64,000 bases of DNA from Duganella sp. BJB476 (lineage in GTDB: Bacteria > Pseudomonadota > Gammaproteobacteria > Burkholderiales > Burkholderiaceae_D). A program made the position numbers and the translations under genes. The notes beneath the pieces are model-generated. The model had not been told where the DNA came from and ran no database searches. It saw only the letters and a list, made by a program, of their open reading frames with translations. The stretch lies in the NCBI RefSeq assembly GCF_003416895.1, contig NZ_QVIO01000004.1:372001-436000 (forward strand). The letters run 5' to 3'. This document shows positions 20,249 to 28,535 of the stretch, in pieces (position 1 is the stretch's first letter; every line of letters starts with the position of its first letter).

Positions 20249-20974
20249 CTACTGCGCGAAGCTGCCGGCGAACTGGTAGCGGTGGCCGGGGTGCCACATG
20301 GTGGCGATCGAGGCGACCTGGCCGTTGGAACGGGTCTGGCGCTTGAGCACCAGGCAGGCTTGCCTGGTGTCGATGGCCAGCATCTCGGCGATGTCGCGCG
20401 GGGCCGCCAGCGCTTCGATGCTGTAGCTGGCGCCTTGCAGCGGGGCCGCCTTCATCAGGTATTCGTTGGGCGTGATGGCGGCGTAGTCCTGCTCCATGTA
20501 GTCCGGCGCGCACAGCGGATTGGCCCAGCGGTCCTCGACCTGGATCGGCACGCCGTTCTCGAAGTGCACGATCACCGAATGGAACAGCGGATGGCCGGCC
20601 GGCAGCTCGAACTGCTTGGCCATCAACTCGCTGGCCTTGACCCGCTCCAGCTGTTGCAGGCTGCTGCGGTGGGCGTGGCCGCGGGCGCGGATCTCGTCGG
20701 CGATGGATTTGATCTCCAGCAGCGTGGCCTGGTACTTCTGCTGGGCGACATAGGTGCCGGAGCCCTGGCGGCGGGTCAGGATCTGGTCGGCGGTGAGCTC
20801 GCGCACGGCGCGGTTGACGGTCATGCGCGACACGCCGAACTGCTTGACCAGCGCCTGCTCGGACGGGATCACGTCGCCTTCCTTCCAGGTGCCGGCGGCG
20901 ATCTGCGCCACCAGGTAGTCCTTGATGCGCTGGAATATGGGGGTACTGTCTTGCAGGGCTTGTTCGTCGTCCAA
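20249..20974 (-). CDS. hutC: histidine-utilisation repressor HutC (GntR family)
   Basis: The protein has an N-terminal GntR winged helix (FQRIKDYLVAQIAAGTWKEGD, VSRMTVNRAVRELTAD, RRQGSGTYVAQ) and a C-terminal UTRA ligand domain ending MWHPGHRYQFAGSF, characteristic of HutC. HutC binds TTGTATATACAA-like operators and is released by urocanate. Such an operator lies in the hutU promoter at 30195-30208, about 9 kb away. A TTG start at 20974 with GGAG 7 bases upstream (241 aa, beginning LDDEQALQDS) is preferred; ATG 21025 would add 17 residues without a good ribosome-binding site. It is unusual that the repressor is separated from the operon. Confidence 0.92.
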   Translation of the reverse strand: MDDEQALQDSTPIFQRIKDYLVAQIAAGTWKEGDVIPSEQALVKQFGVSRMTVNRAVRELTADQILTRRQGSGTYVAQQKYQATLLEIKSIADEIRARGHAHRSSLQQLERVKASELMAKQFELPAGHPLFHSVIVHFENGVPIQVEDRWANPLCAPDYMEQDYAAITPNEYLMKAAPLQGASYSIEALAAPRDIAEMLAIDTRQACLVLKRQTRSNGQVASIATMWHPGHRYQFAGSFAQ

Positions 20975-21135
20975 ACGGTTTCTCCGAGGATGCGCCTGAC
21001 TGGCGGCAAGTGGGCATTTTAGCATCGCGTGCCGGCCCGACGTACAATCTACAATTCAAAAGCAAGAGCCGGAGTGCGTCGCGGCGCGGCGCTGGATAGG
21101 ATGGCTGCATTCCTTATCCGATCATGGAGTCTGAG

Positions 21136-22230
21136 ATGGGCAAGACAGCAAACAAAGAAGTTACACGCACCGCCTACCAGGGCGATGAGCTGCGCTGGGA
21201 AGCCGTGCGGCAGCGCGACGCCGGCGCCGACGGCGAGTTCTGGTACTCGGTGCGCAGCACCGGCGTGTACTGCCGGCCATCGTGCGGGGCGCGGCCCGCG
21301 CTGCGCAAGAACGTGGCCTTCCACGACAGCCGCGAGGCGGCCGAGCAGGCAGGCTTCCGTCCCTGCCTGCGTTGCAAGCCGGACCAGCCGCCGCTGGCCG
21401 AGCGCCAGGCCGCCATCGTGGCGCAAGCCTGCCGCCTGATCGACGCGGCCGCCGCCGACGCCGAGAGCGCGCCGGACCTGGACAGCCTGGCGACGGCCGT
21501 GGGCGTGAGCCGCTTCCATTTCCACCGCATGTTCAAGGCGGTGACCGGGATTACGCCCAAGGCCTACGCCAACGCCCAGCGGGCGCGCCGCATGCAGGAC
21601 GGGCTGGCGCAGCAGGCCACGGTGACGGACGCGATGTACGCGGCCGGCTACAACTCCAGCGGACGGTTCTATGCGCAGACGCCGTCGGTGCTGGGCATGA
21701 CGCCGACCGCCTTCCGCGCCGGCGGACGCGGTGCGCAGATCCGTTTCGCCATCGGCGCCTGTTCGCTGGGCGCGATCCTGGTGGCCAGCACGGAGCAGGG
21801 CATCTGCGCGATCCTGATCGACGACGATCCCGATGTGCTGGTGCGCGATCTGCAGGACCGCTTCCCGAAGGCGGAGCTGATCGGCGCGGAGCCGGAGTAT
21901 GAGCAGGTGGTGTCGCGCGTGGTGGGCATGGTGGAGCGGCCGGAGATCGGCCTCGACCTGCCGCTCGATGTGCGCGGCACCGCCTTCCAGCAGCGCGTGT
22001 GGCAGGTGCTGCGCGAGATCCCGGCCGGGCGCACGGTCAGCTATGCTGAACTGGCGGCGCTGGTCGGCTCGCCCAAGGGCGCGCGGGCGGTGGCCGGGGC
22101 CTGCGCGGCGAACGCGCTGGCGGTGGCGATACCGTGTCACCGCGTGGTGCGCAACGATGGTTCGATCTCCGGCTATCGCTGGGGCGTGGACCGCAAGGCC
22201 GCGCTGCTGGACCGGGAGTCGGGCAAATGA
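21136..22230 (+). CDS. ada: Ada: methylphosphotriester-sensing regulator and O6-methylguanine-DNA methyltransferase
   Basis: The protein has 364 residues from ATG 21136, which has GGAG 6 bases upstream. The N-terminal Ada zinc domain carries four cysteines (C46, C50, C77, C80), one of them the methyl acceptor from phosphotriesters. An AraC-type HTH follows (SRFHFHRMFKAVTGITPKAY). The C-terminal MGMT domain has the PCHRVV active site with C334. This is the full bifunctional form: it repairs O6-methylguanine and, once methylated, activates the adaptive response. The following oxygenase gene overlaps its stop (ATGA), so both are likely induced together by alkylation. Confidence 0.96.
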   Translation: MGKTANKEVTRTAYQGDELRWEAVRQRDAGADGEFWYSVRSTGVYCRPSCGARPALRKNVAFHDSREAAEQAGFRPCLRCKPDQPPLAERQAAIVAQACRLIDAAAADAESAPDLDSLATAVGVSRFHFHRMFKAVTGITPKAYANAQRARRMQDGLAQQATVTDAMYAAGYNSSGRFYAQTPSVLGMTPTAFRAGGRGAQIRFAIGACSLGAILVASTEQGICAILIDDDPDVLVRDLQDRFPKAELIGAEPEYEQVVSRVVGMVERPEIGLDLPLDVRGTAFQQRVWQVLREIPAGRTVSYAELAALVGSPKGARAVAGACAANALAVAIPCHRVVRNDGSISGYRWGVDRKAALLDRESGK

Positions 22231-23138
22231 CGAACGGTGAGTTCGATTTCGGCGGCGGTGCGGCCGAGCGCAAGCCGCGCAAGCCGCTGCCGGTGAGCGT
22301 GGCGCCGCCGACGCAGGCCGCAGCGCCCGGAGGCGGCGCTATCCCGGCGGGCGACAACGCCGACGCTGCCGCCCAAGCCGCAGCCAATGCGCTGGCGCTG
22401 GCCAACGCCCGCAAGGCGGTCGGCGCGGCGGCCGGCATCGCGGTGCACGTGGCGGGGCTGGACTGGCAGGCCATCGCCGATGAGTTGAACGCGCACGGCT
22501 ACGCCATCGTCCCCGGCATGCTGGGCGCCGACGAATGCGTCGCGATGGCGGCGCAGTACCGGCAAGCGTCGCTGTTTCGCAGCCGGGTGGTGATGGCGCA
22601 GCACGGCTTCGGCAGCGGCGAGTACCAGTACTTCCGCTATCCGCTGCCGTCGATGATCTCGGCGCTGCGGCAATCGCTGTATGGCCCGCTGGCCGACATC
22701 GCCAACCGCTGGCACGAGCTGATGGACATGGAAGCGCGCTTCCCGCCCGACCATGCCGACTTCCTGGCGCGCTGCCACGCCGCCGGCCAGCAGCGTCCGA
22801 CGCCCCTGATGCTGCAATACGGCGCGGGCGACTACAACTGCCTGCACCAGGACCTGTACGGCGAACACGTGTTCCCGCTGCAGGCGGCGATCTTGCTGAG
22901 CCAACCGGGCAAGGATTTCGAAGGTGGGGAGTTCGTGCTGACCGAGCAGCGCCCGCGCATGCAGTCGCGGGTGGAGGTGGTGCCGCTGAAGCGCGGCGAC
23001 ATGGTGATCTTCCCGGTCAATCACCGCCCGGCGCAGGGCGCGCGCGGCGTCTACCGGGTCGCCATGCGGCATGGCGTGAGCCGGATCCGCACTGGTTCAC
23101 GACACACGCTGGGACTGATTTTTCACGACGCGACCTGA
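22227..23138 (+). CDS. 2OG-Fe(II) oxygenase in the ada operon
   Basis: The 303-residue protein starts inside the ada stop (ATGA). After a low-complexity Ala/Pro-rich N-terminus (about 1-75) comes a double-stranded beta-helix dioxygenase domain with H207-x-D209 (LHQDLYGEH), a distal His (H266 or H282) and R292 near RHTLGLIFHD. It is not a close AlkB: the AlkB RxxxNxR-type signature is not seen. Overlap with ada suggests a role in oxidative dealkylation of DNA or in the alkylation response. Substrate unproven. Its last 16 bases overlap the end of convergent msbA. Confidence 0.85.
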   Translation: MTNGEFDFGGGAAERKPRKPLPVSVAPPTQAAAPGGGAIPAGDNADAAAQAAANALALANARKAVGAAAGIAVHVAGLDWQAIADELNAHGYAIVPGMLGADECVAMAAQYRQASLFRSRVVMAQHGFGSGEYQYFRYPLPSMISALRQSLYGPLADIANRWHELMDMEARFPPDHADFLARCHAAGQQRPTPLMLQYGAGDYNCLHQDLYGEHVFPLQAAILLSQPGKDFEGGEFVLTEQRPRMQSRVEVVPLKRGDMVIFPVNHRPAQGARGVYRVAMRHGVSRIRTGSRHTLGLIFHDAT

Positions 23139-24949
23139 ACGCTCTTCTGCGTCTGGTACAGGCGGGCGTAGATGCCGTGCTGCGCCAGCAGCGCCTCGTG
23201 GCTGCCCACTTCGGCGATGCGGCCGCCGTCCAGCACCACGATGCGGTCGGCGTTTTCGATGGTCGACAGGCGGTGCGCGATGACCACCGTGGTGCGGCCC
23301 TGCATCAGCACTTCCAATGCCGCCTGCACCAGGCGTTCCGATTCCGTGTCCAGCGCGCTGGTGGCTTCGTCCAGGATCAGGATGGGCGCGTTCTTGTACA
23401 GCGCGCGGGCGATCGCCAGGCGCTGGCGCTGGCCGCCCGACAGGCGCAGGCCGTTCTCGCCGACCGAGGTCTGGTAGCCATTGGGCTGGCGTTCGATGAA
23501 TTCGTGCGCGTGGGCGGCGCGGGCCGCCGCCTCGATGCGCTGCATCGACGGCTCGGGATCGCCGTAGGCGATGTTGGCCGCCAGCGTGTCGTTGAACAGC
23601 ACCACGTCCTGGCTGACCAGCGCGATCTGCTGGCGCAGGGAGGTCATGGTGTAGTCGCGCAGGTCGACGCCATCGAGCTTGATGCTGCCGGCGCTGACGT
23701 CGTAGAAGCGTGGCAGCAGGCCGGCCAGCGTGGTCTTGCCGCTGCCCGAGCTGCCCACCAGGGCCACCGTCTCGCCGGCGGCGATGTCGAGCGACACGCG
23801 GTCCAGCGCCGGCTTGGTGTCACCGTCGGCGCCGTAGTGGAAGCTGACTTCCTCCAGCGCCAGGCGGCCGATGGCGCGCTCCACCTTTTTGGTGCCGGTA
23901 TCGGCTTCGGCCTCGGTGTCGATCAGGCCGAACACGGATTCTGCGGCGGCCAGGCCGCGCTGCAACGGTTCGTTAATCTTGGTCAGGTTCTTGATCGGCG
24001 ACTGCATCGCCATCAGCGACGACATGAAGGCCACGAAGGCGCCCGGCGTCAGCGCGCCGGCCCGGGCACGCAGCAGCGCGAAGTAGATCACCGACGACAG
24101 CGTGGTGCCGATCAGCAGCATGATGATGCCGGAGTTGAGCGCCGACGTCGCCGCGTGCTTGACGGCCAGCTGGCGATTGAGCTTGACCACGCCGTCGAAG
24201 CGGGCCTGCTCGTACTTCTGGCCGCCGAAGATCTTGACCACGCGCTGGCCGCTGATGCTTTCATCGAGCACATTGGTCAGGTAGCCCATGGCCGCCTGCG
24301 CGCTCTTGCTCAGGTGGCGCATGCGGCGTCCGGCGAAGGTGACGATGATGGCCACCAGTGGGAGCAGGCCAAGGCAGAACAGGGCCAGTTGCCAGTCGAC
24401 GATGAACAGCGTGGACAGGTAGCCGATGGCCATGACCGAGTCTCGCACCGCGACGTTGATCACGTTCAGGGTGGCCTGCGCCACTTGGGCGGCGTCGAAG
24501 GCCACGCGCGACAGCGTGGTGCCGGTCGAGGACTGGTCGAAGTAATGGTTGGGCAGGCGCATGATGCGGGCGAACATCACCTCGCGTAGGTTAGCCTGCA
24601 CCCGGCTGCTCAGCCACGCGGCGCCGTATTCGCCGGCGAAGCTGGAAAACATGCGCATCACGGCCAACCCGAAGATCACCGCCGGAATCGACCACAGCGC
24701 GGCGTTGATCGGATCGTGCGGCAGCAAACGGCCCAGCCATTCCTGCATTTCGGCCAGCAGGCCGGCTGCCGGACGGACTGCGGCCAGGTTGTGCGTCGGA
24801 GCCAGCGCATCGACCACGTTTTGCAGCTGGCGGATCAGCAGCACGTCGGTGGCGGCGGCCAGACCGACCGCGAACAGGGTGACGACGCCGATCCAGGCGT
24901 AGGGGGAGAACTGCTTGAGCAGGCGTAAATAGAGTAGGCGGCTGGACAC
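23123..24949 (-). CDS. msbA: lipid A/LPS-core flippase MsbA (ABC exporter)
   Basis: The 608-residue half-transporter has six membrane segments in the first about 340 residues (for example AWIGVVTLFAVGLAAATDVLL). The ATPase domain follows: Walker A GSSGSGKTT, signature LRLSGGQRQR, Walker B LILDEATSALD and the H-loop IAHRLST. Length and sequence match MsbA, which moves core-lipid A to the periplasmic face of the inner membrane. It is not beside lpxK here. An essential function is expected. An insertion-like stretch (about 55-80) between the first two spans is periplasmic. Confidence 0.92.
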   Translation of the reverse strand: MSSRLLYLRLLKQFSPYAWIGVVTLFAVGLAAATDVLLIRQLQNVVDALAPTHNLAAVRPAAGLLAEMQEWLGRLLPHDPINAALWSIPAVIFGLAVMRMFSSFAGEYGAAWLSSRVQANLREVMFARIMRLPNHYFDQSSTGTTLSRVAFDAAQVAQATLNVINVAVRDSVMAIGYLSTLFIVDWQLALFCLGLLPLVAIIVTFAGRRMRHLSKSAQAAMGYLTNVLDESISGQRVVKIFGGQKYEQARFDGVVKLNRQLAVKHAATSALNSGIIMLLIGTTLSSVIYFALLRARAGALTPGAFVAFMSSLMAMQSPIKNLTKINEPLQRGLAAAESVFGLIDTEAEADTGTKKVERAIGRLALEEVSFHYGADGDTKPALDRVSLDIAAGETVALVGSSGSGKTTLAGLLPRFYDVSAGSIKLDGVDLRDYTMTSLRQQIALVSQDVVLFNDTLAANIAYGDPEPSMQRIEAAARAAHAHEFIERQPNGYQTSVGENGLRLSGGQRQRLAIARALYKNAPILILDEATSALDTESERLVQAALEVLMQGRTTVVIAHRLSTIENADRIVVLDGGRIAEVGSHEALLAQHGIYARLYQTQKSVQVAS

Positions 24950-25149
24950 GAGAGGTGCTTATCGGGCGGCAAAGACTGCATTGTAACCGGCTTGCCCGGC
25001 CGCAGCCGCTAGCTAACGCGTTGTTCAATCGAAACACTTCGAGGTTGGAAAAACCTTTACCTGTCAAAAATTACTTTAATGCAAAAAAACCACGGACTAG
25101 AATGAATCCGCACTGCAATAGTTTCCTCACGTACTTTCAGAGAGGTGAT

Positions 25150-25581
25150 ATGGATCTGCATTCGCTCTTTCCGCGGCGGCGCCTGACGCTGCTGCTTGCG
25201 GCGGCGCTGTTGGGCGGCACATCGCTGTCGGCGCAGGCCGAACTGGCCATCATCGTCAATCCGCAAAACCCGGCCACCCGCATGTTCCCGTCGCAGGCGG
25301 CGCAGTTCTTCCTGGGCGGCTCGGTGCTGTTCACGCCGGTGGAACAGGCGGAAAATTCACCGCTGCGCGCCGAGTTCTGTAAAAAAGTGCTGGAGAAATC
25401 GCCGGCCCAGGTCGAGGCCATCTGGTCCAAGATCGTCTTCACCGCCAAGGGCAAGCCCCCCAAGGAATACAAGAGCAGTGCCGACGTCAAGAAAGCGGTG
25501 GCCGACAACGTCAACGCCATCGGCTACATCGAAAAATCGGCGGTGGACGACACGGTCAAGGTCGTGGCGATCGTTCCTTGA
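25150..25581 (+). CDS. small PBP-like (PstS-type) periplasmic protein
   Basis: The 143-residue protein has a signal peptide (LTLLLAAALLGGTSLSAQA) and a mature part of about 110 residues. Its pattern LAIIVNPQNPATRMFPSQAAQFFLGG...IWSKIVFTAKGKPP...ADVKKAVADNVNAIGYIEKSAVD matches the second half of phosphate-binding PstS-like proteins. The start ATG has GAGG 5 bases upstream. It is far shorter than PstS (about 340), so it is one lobe only and cannot bind phosphate in the classical way. A porin follows within 40 bases on the same strand. This two-gene arrangement suggests a joint envelope function. Confidence 0.82.
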   Translation: MDLHSLFPRRRLTLLLAAALLGGTSLSAQAELAIIVNPQNPATRMFPSQAAQFFLGGSVLFTPVEQAENSPLRAEFCKKVLEKSPAQVEAIWSKIVFTAKGKPPKEYKSSADVKKAVADNVNAIGYIEKSAVDDTVKVVAIVP

Positions 25582-25616
25582 ACCGGCGTGTTCTTCCCTT
25601 TACTGGAGTCTGCTCG

Positions 25617-26780
25617 ATGAAAAAAACACTGATAGCGATGGCACTGGCCGCGCTGGCCGGCCTGGCCGGCGCCACCGACCTGACCGACGACGGCACGCTC
25701 AAGCTGACCGGCTTCTACAACCTGACCGGCGCCCGCGTGCTGAGCGGCAAAGCCCAGGGCAGCGGCACGCCGTGGGACTACATGCAGTGGAAATGCCCCT
25801 GCACGGTGCAAAACTGGGAATACGCGGCGGTCTACGAACGCAGCGAGGGCTGGCAATTCAACCAGGAGTCGTCGGTCGGCTTCCAGCTGAAGAAGGAGTT
25901 CTCGCCGACGCTGTCGGCCACGGCGCAGGTGCTGGTGCGCGCGCATAATCCCGGCCACGGCCTGACGCCGACGCTGGACTGGGCCTACCTGACCTGGCAG
26001 CCGTCCGCCGATTCCGCCTGGACCTTCCAGGCCGGCCAGTTCCGCATTCCGCTGTACTACTACAGCGATTACCTGTACATCGGCTATGCCTACCCGTGGG
26101 TGCGGCCGGCGCCGGACGTCTACGGCTGGCCGATCTACGCCTACCAGGGCGCCAACGCCAGCTACCGCACGCAGCTCGGGCAATCCGACTGGGCCGCCAC
26201 CTTCCACATGTGGGCCGGCGGCTACACCCAGCACAACGACACCTACGACACGCAGATCTACTATGCCACGCCGACCCATGAATCGTGGAAGAGCATGGTG
26301 GGCGGCTATGTGTCGGCCAACAACGGCGTGTTCGACGTGCGCGCCATGCTGATGCACTACAAGGACACCACCTGGCAGGACAGCCCGGCGGGCAAGGTGT
26401 TCTTCGTCGACGGCCAGAGCACCCGCATCGCCGGGCTGTCGGCCAACGTCGACTACAAGAACTGGCTGGTCAAGTCCGAGCTGGATCGCTACGAGCAGGT
26501 CGACGCCGGCAAGGGGCTCAACAACGTCTACAAGTACGCGCTGGTTGCCGTCGGCTACCAGTACGAGGCCTGGACGCCGATGTACACCTTCTCGCGCTAC
26601 ACCACCATCAACGAGCCTATCGAAGCGCGCAACACGCAGTACCTGTCGCTGCGCTGGGATTTCCGCAAGAACACCGCGCTCAAGGTGCAATACGACGTGA
26701 GCAAGGACAAGTCGCACTACAGCTATCCGTTCTTCGGTGACTCACGCCTGTTGTCGGTGTCGCTGCAAGGCTTGTTCTAG
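25617..26780 (+). CDS. outer-membrane porin-like beta-barrel protein
   Basis: The 387-residue protein has a signal peptide (MKKTLIAMALAALAGLAGA) and alternating hydrophobic/polar strands rich in Tyr and Trp. It ends in SLQGLF, a C-terminal Phe as required by the BAM machinery. A CPCT cysteine pair occurs near residue 60. The start ATG has GGAG 9 bases upstream. It follows the PBP-like gene in an operon. Substrate unknown; a general or anion porin is plausible from the neighbour. Confidence 0.82.
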   Translation: MKKTLIAMALAALAGLAGATDLTDDGTLKLTGFYNLTGARVLSGKAQGSGTPWDYMQWKCPCTVQNWEYAAVYERSEGWQFNQESSVGFQLKKEFSPTLSATAQVLVRAHNPGHGLTPTLDWAYLTWQPSADSAWTFQAGQFRIPLYYYSDYLYIGYAYPWVRPAPDVYGWPIYAYQGANASYRTQLGQSDWAATFHMWAGGYTQHNDTYDTQIYYATPTHESWKSMVGGYVSANNGVFDVRAMLMHYKDTTWQDSPAGKVFFVDGQSTRIAGLSANVDYKNWLVKSELDRYEQVDAGKGLNNVYKYALVAVGYQYEAWTPMYTFSRYTTINEPIEARNTQYLSLRWDFRKNTALKVQYDVSKDKSHYSYPFFGDSRLLSVSLQGLF

Positions 26781-26840
26781 ACGTTGCGTTCGGCGGGTTG
26801 TGCGCTACACTCTGTTCTTGCTTCCGAATGGAGAGTTTCG

Positions 26841-28535
26841 ATGCGCACAACCCTGTTTTCGCCCGCCCCGCTGGCCGCCGCCGTCAGCCTGGCCCTGTCC
26901 ACCGTCCTGCCGCTGGCGCGGGCCGACACCATCATCGACCACGCCAACGGCTATACGCTCAATGCCGCCGGCACCTTGCAGCGATTCAGTTCGCTGGCTT
27001 TCGATGACCTGGGCCGCATCGTCGCGGTGGGTAGCGAGCGCGAGACGGCGATCCGGCTGCCGAAGGCGGAGCATATCGACGTGCAGGGCAAGACCCTGCT
27101 GCCAGGCCTGATCGACGCCCACGGCCACGTGTTCGAGCTGGGCGAAATCGCCTCCGGCGTGGAGCTGTTCAGCGCCACCTCGCTGGGCGGCGCGGTGCGC
27201 GCGGTGGCGGAGTTCAGCCGCTCGCACCCGAAGAACGCCTGGGTGGTGGGCTTCGGCTGGAACCAGGAGGTGTGGAAGCTGGGCCGCTTCCCGACCGCCG
27301 CCGAGCTCGATGCGGTGGCGGGCGACCGTCCGGTGCTGCTGCACCGGGTCGACGGCCACGCCATCTGGGTCAATACCAAGGCGCTGGAAATGGCCGGCAT
27401 CACCAGGGATACGCCGGATCCGAAGGGCGGCAAGATCGAGCGCGACGCCTCCGGCAAGCCGAGCGGCGTGCTGGTGGACGCGGCGATGGAGCTGGTCGCC
27501 AAGGTGGTGCCGCTGCCCACGCCCAACGAGGCGCGCGGCATGCTGGACAACGCGCTGGCCGCGCTGGCCAAGGCCGGGCTGACCAGCGTGCACGACGCCG
27601 GCATCAAGGTGGTGCAGGACGACCTGTATCGCGACTACGCCGACCATGGCAAGCTGACCACGCGCGTGTACGCGATGATCGGCGACACCACGGCCGATTT
27701 CGACGAGCTGTCCAAGGAAGGCCCGCTCAAATCCTATGGCAACGATGTGTACGCGCTGGCCGCCGTCAAGCTGTATTCGGACGGTGCGCTGGGCAGTCGC
27801 GGCGCGGCCTTGCTGGCGCCGTACAGCGACATGCCGTCGACCAAGGGGCTGCTGTTCTATCCGAACGCCGAGATGCTGGCCAAGATGAACAAGGCCATGA
27901 AGGCAGGCTACCAGGTCAACGTGCACGCCATCGGCGACGCCGGCAACCGCCAGATCCTCGACGCCTACGCGCAGCTGATCCCGAAATATAACAACGTCGA
28001 ACTGCGCCACCGCATCGAGCATGCGCAGGTGGTGGCGCTGGAGGACATCCCGCGCTTCAAGGCGCTGGGCATCATCCCGTCGATGCAGCCGACGCATGCG
28101 ACCTCGGACCAGAACATGGCCGAGCAGCGCGTGGGGCATGAGCGCATCAAGGGCGCGTATGCGTGGCGCACCTTCCTCGACCAGGGCTCGCGGATCGCCT
28201 GCGGTTCGGACTTCCCGGTGGAGTCGCCGAATCCGTTCGAGGGTTTGCATGCGGCGGTCACGCGGCAGAACAACGCCGGCGTGCCGGCCGGCGGCTGGTA
28301 CAAGAACCAGGCGATGACGCTGACCGAAGCGTTCCGCTGCTTCACGCTGGACGCGGCCTACGCGGCGCACCAGGAAAACGTCATCGGCACGCTGGAGCCG
28401 GGCAAGTGGGCCGACTTCATCCTGATCGACCGCGACCTGTTCAAGGTGCCGGCAGAGCAAATCGGCAAGACGCAAGTGCTGCAGACCTGGATGGGCGGCA
28501 AGCGGGTGTACAAGCGGGATAAGCGGCAGGATTAA
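26841..28535 (+). CDS. exported YtcJ-like amidohydrolase
   Basis: The 564-residue protein has a signal peptide (LAAAVSLALSTVLPLARA) and the amidohydrolase fold: metal-binding HGH in LIDAHGHVFE, HAIGDAGNRQ, EHAQV, GSDFPVE, and a C-terminal LEPGKWADFILID. This is the YtcJ/NfdA-like group, which hydrolyses N-acyl or N-formyl compounds. Most members are cytosolic; the signal peptide suggests periplasmic action. The ATG at 26841 has GGAG upstream. It ends 4 bases inside the convergent AlbA_2 gene. Confidence 0.85.
   Translation: MRTTLFSPAPLAAAVSLALSTVLPLARADTIIDHANGYTLNAAGTLQRFSSLAFDDLGRIVAVGSERETAIRLPKAEHIDVQGKTLLPGLIDAHGHVFELGEIASGVELFSATSLGGAVRAVAEFSRSHPKNAWVVGFGWNQEVWKLGRFPTAAELDAVAGDRPVLLHRVDGHAIWVNTKALEMAGITRDTPDPKGGKIERDASGKPSGVLVDAAMELVAKVVPLPTPNEARGMLDNALAALAKAGLTSVHDAGIKVVQDDLYRDYADHGKLTTRVYAMIGDTTADFDELSKEGPLKSYGNDVYALAAVKLYSDGALGSRGAALLAPYSDMPSTKGLLFYPNAEMLAKMNKAMKAGYQVNVHAIGDAGNRQILDAYAQLIPKYNNVELRHRIEHAQVVALEDIPRFKALGIIPSMQPTHATSDQNMAEQRVGHERIKGAYAWRTFLDQGSRIACGSDFPVESPNPFEGLHAAVTRQNNAGVPAGGWYKNQAMTLTEAFRCFTLDAAYAAHQENVIGTLEPGKWADFILIDRDLFKVPAEQIGKTQVLQTWMGGKRVYKRDKRQD

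Noticed and set aside
20975..21060. A HutC operator upstream of hutC.
   Set aside because: Only a weak half-site (TTGTA...ATTGTAC on the minus strand) is present; not strong enough to report.
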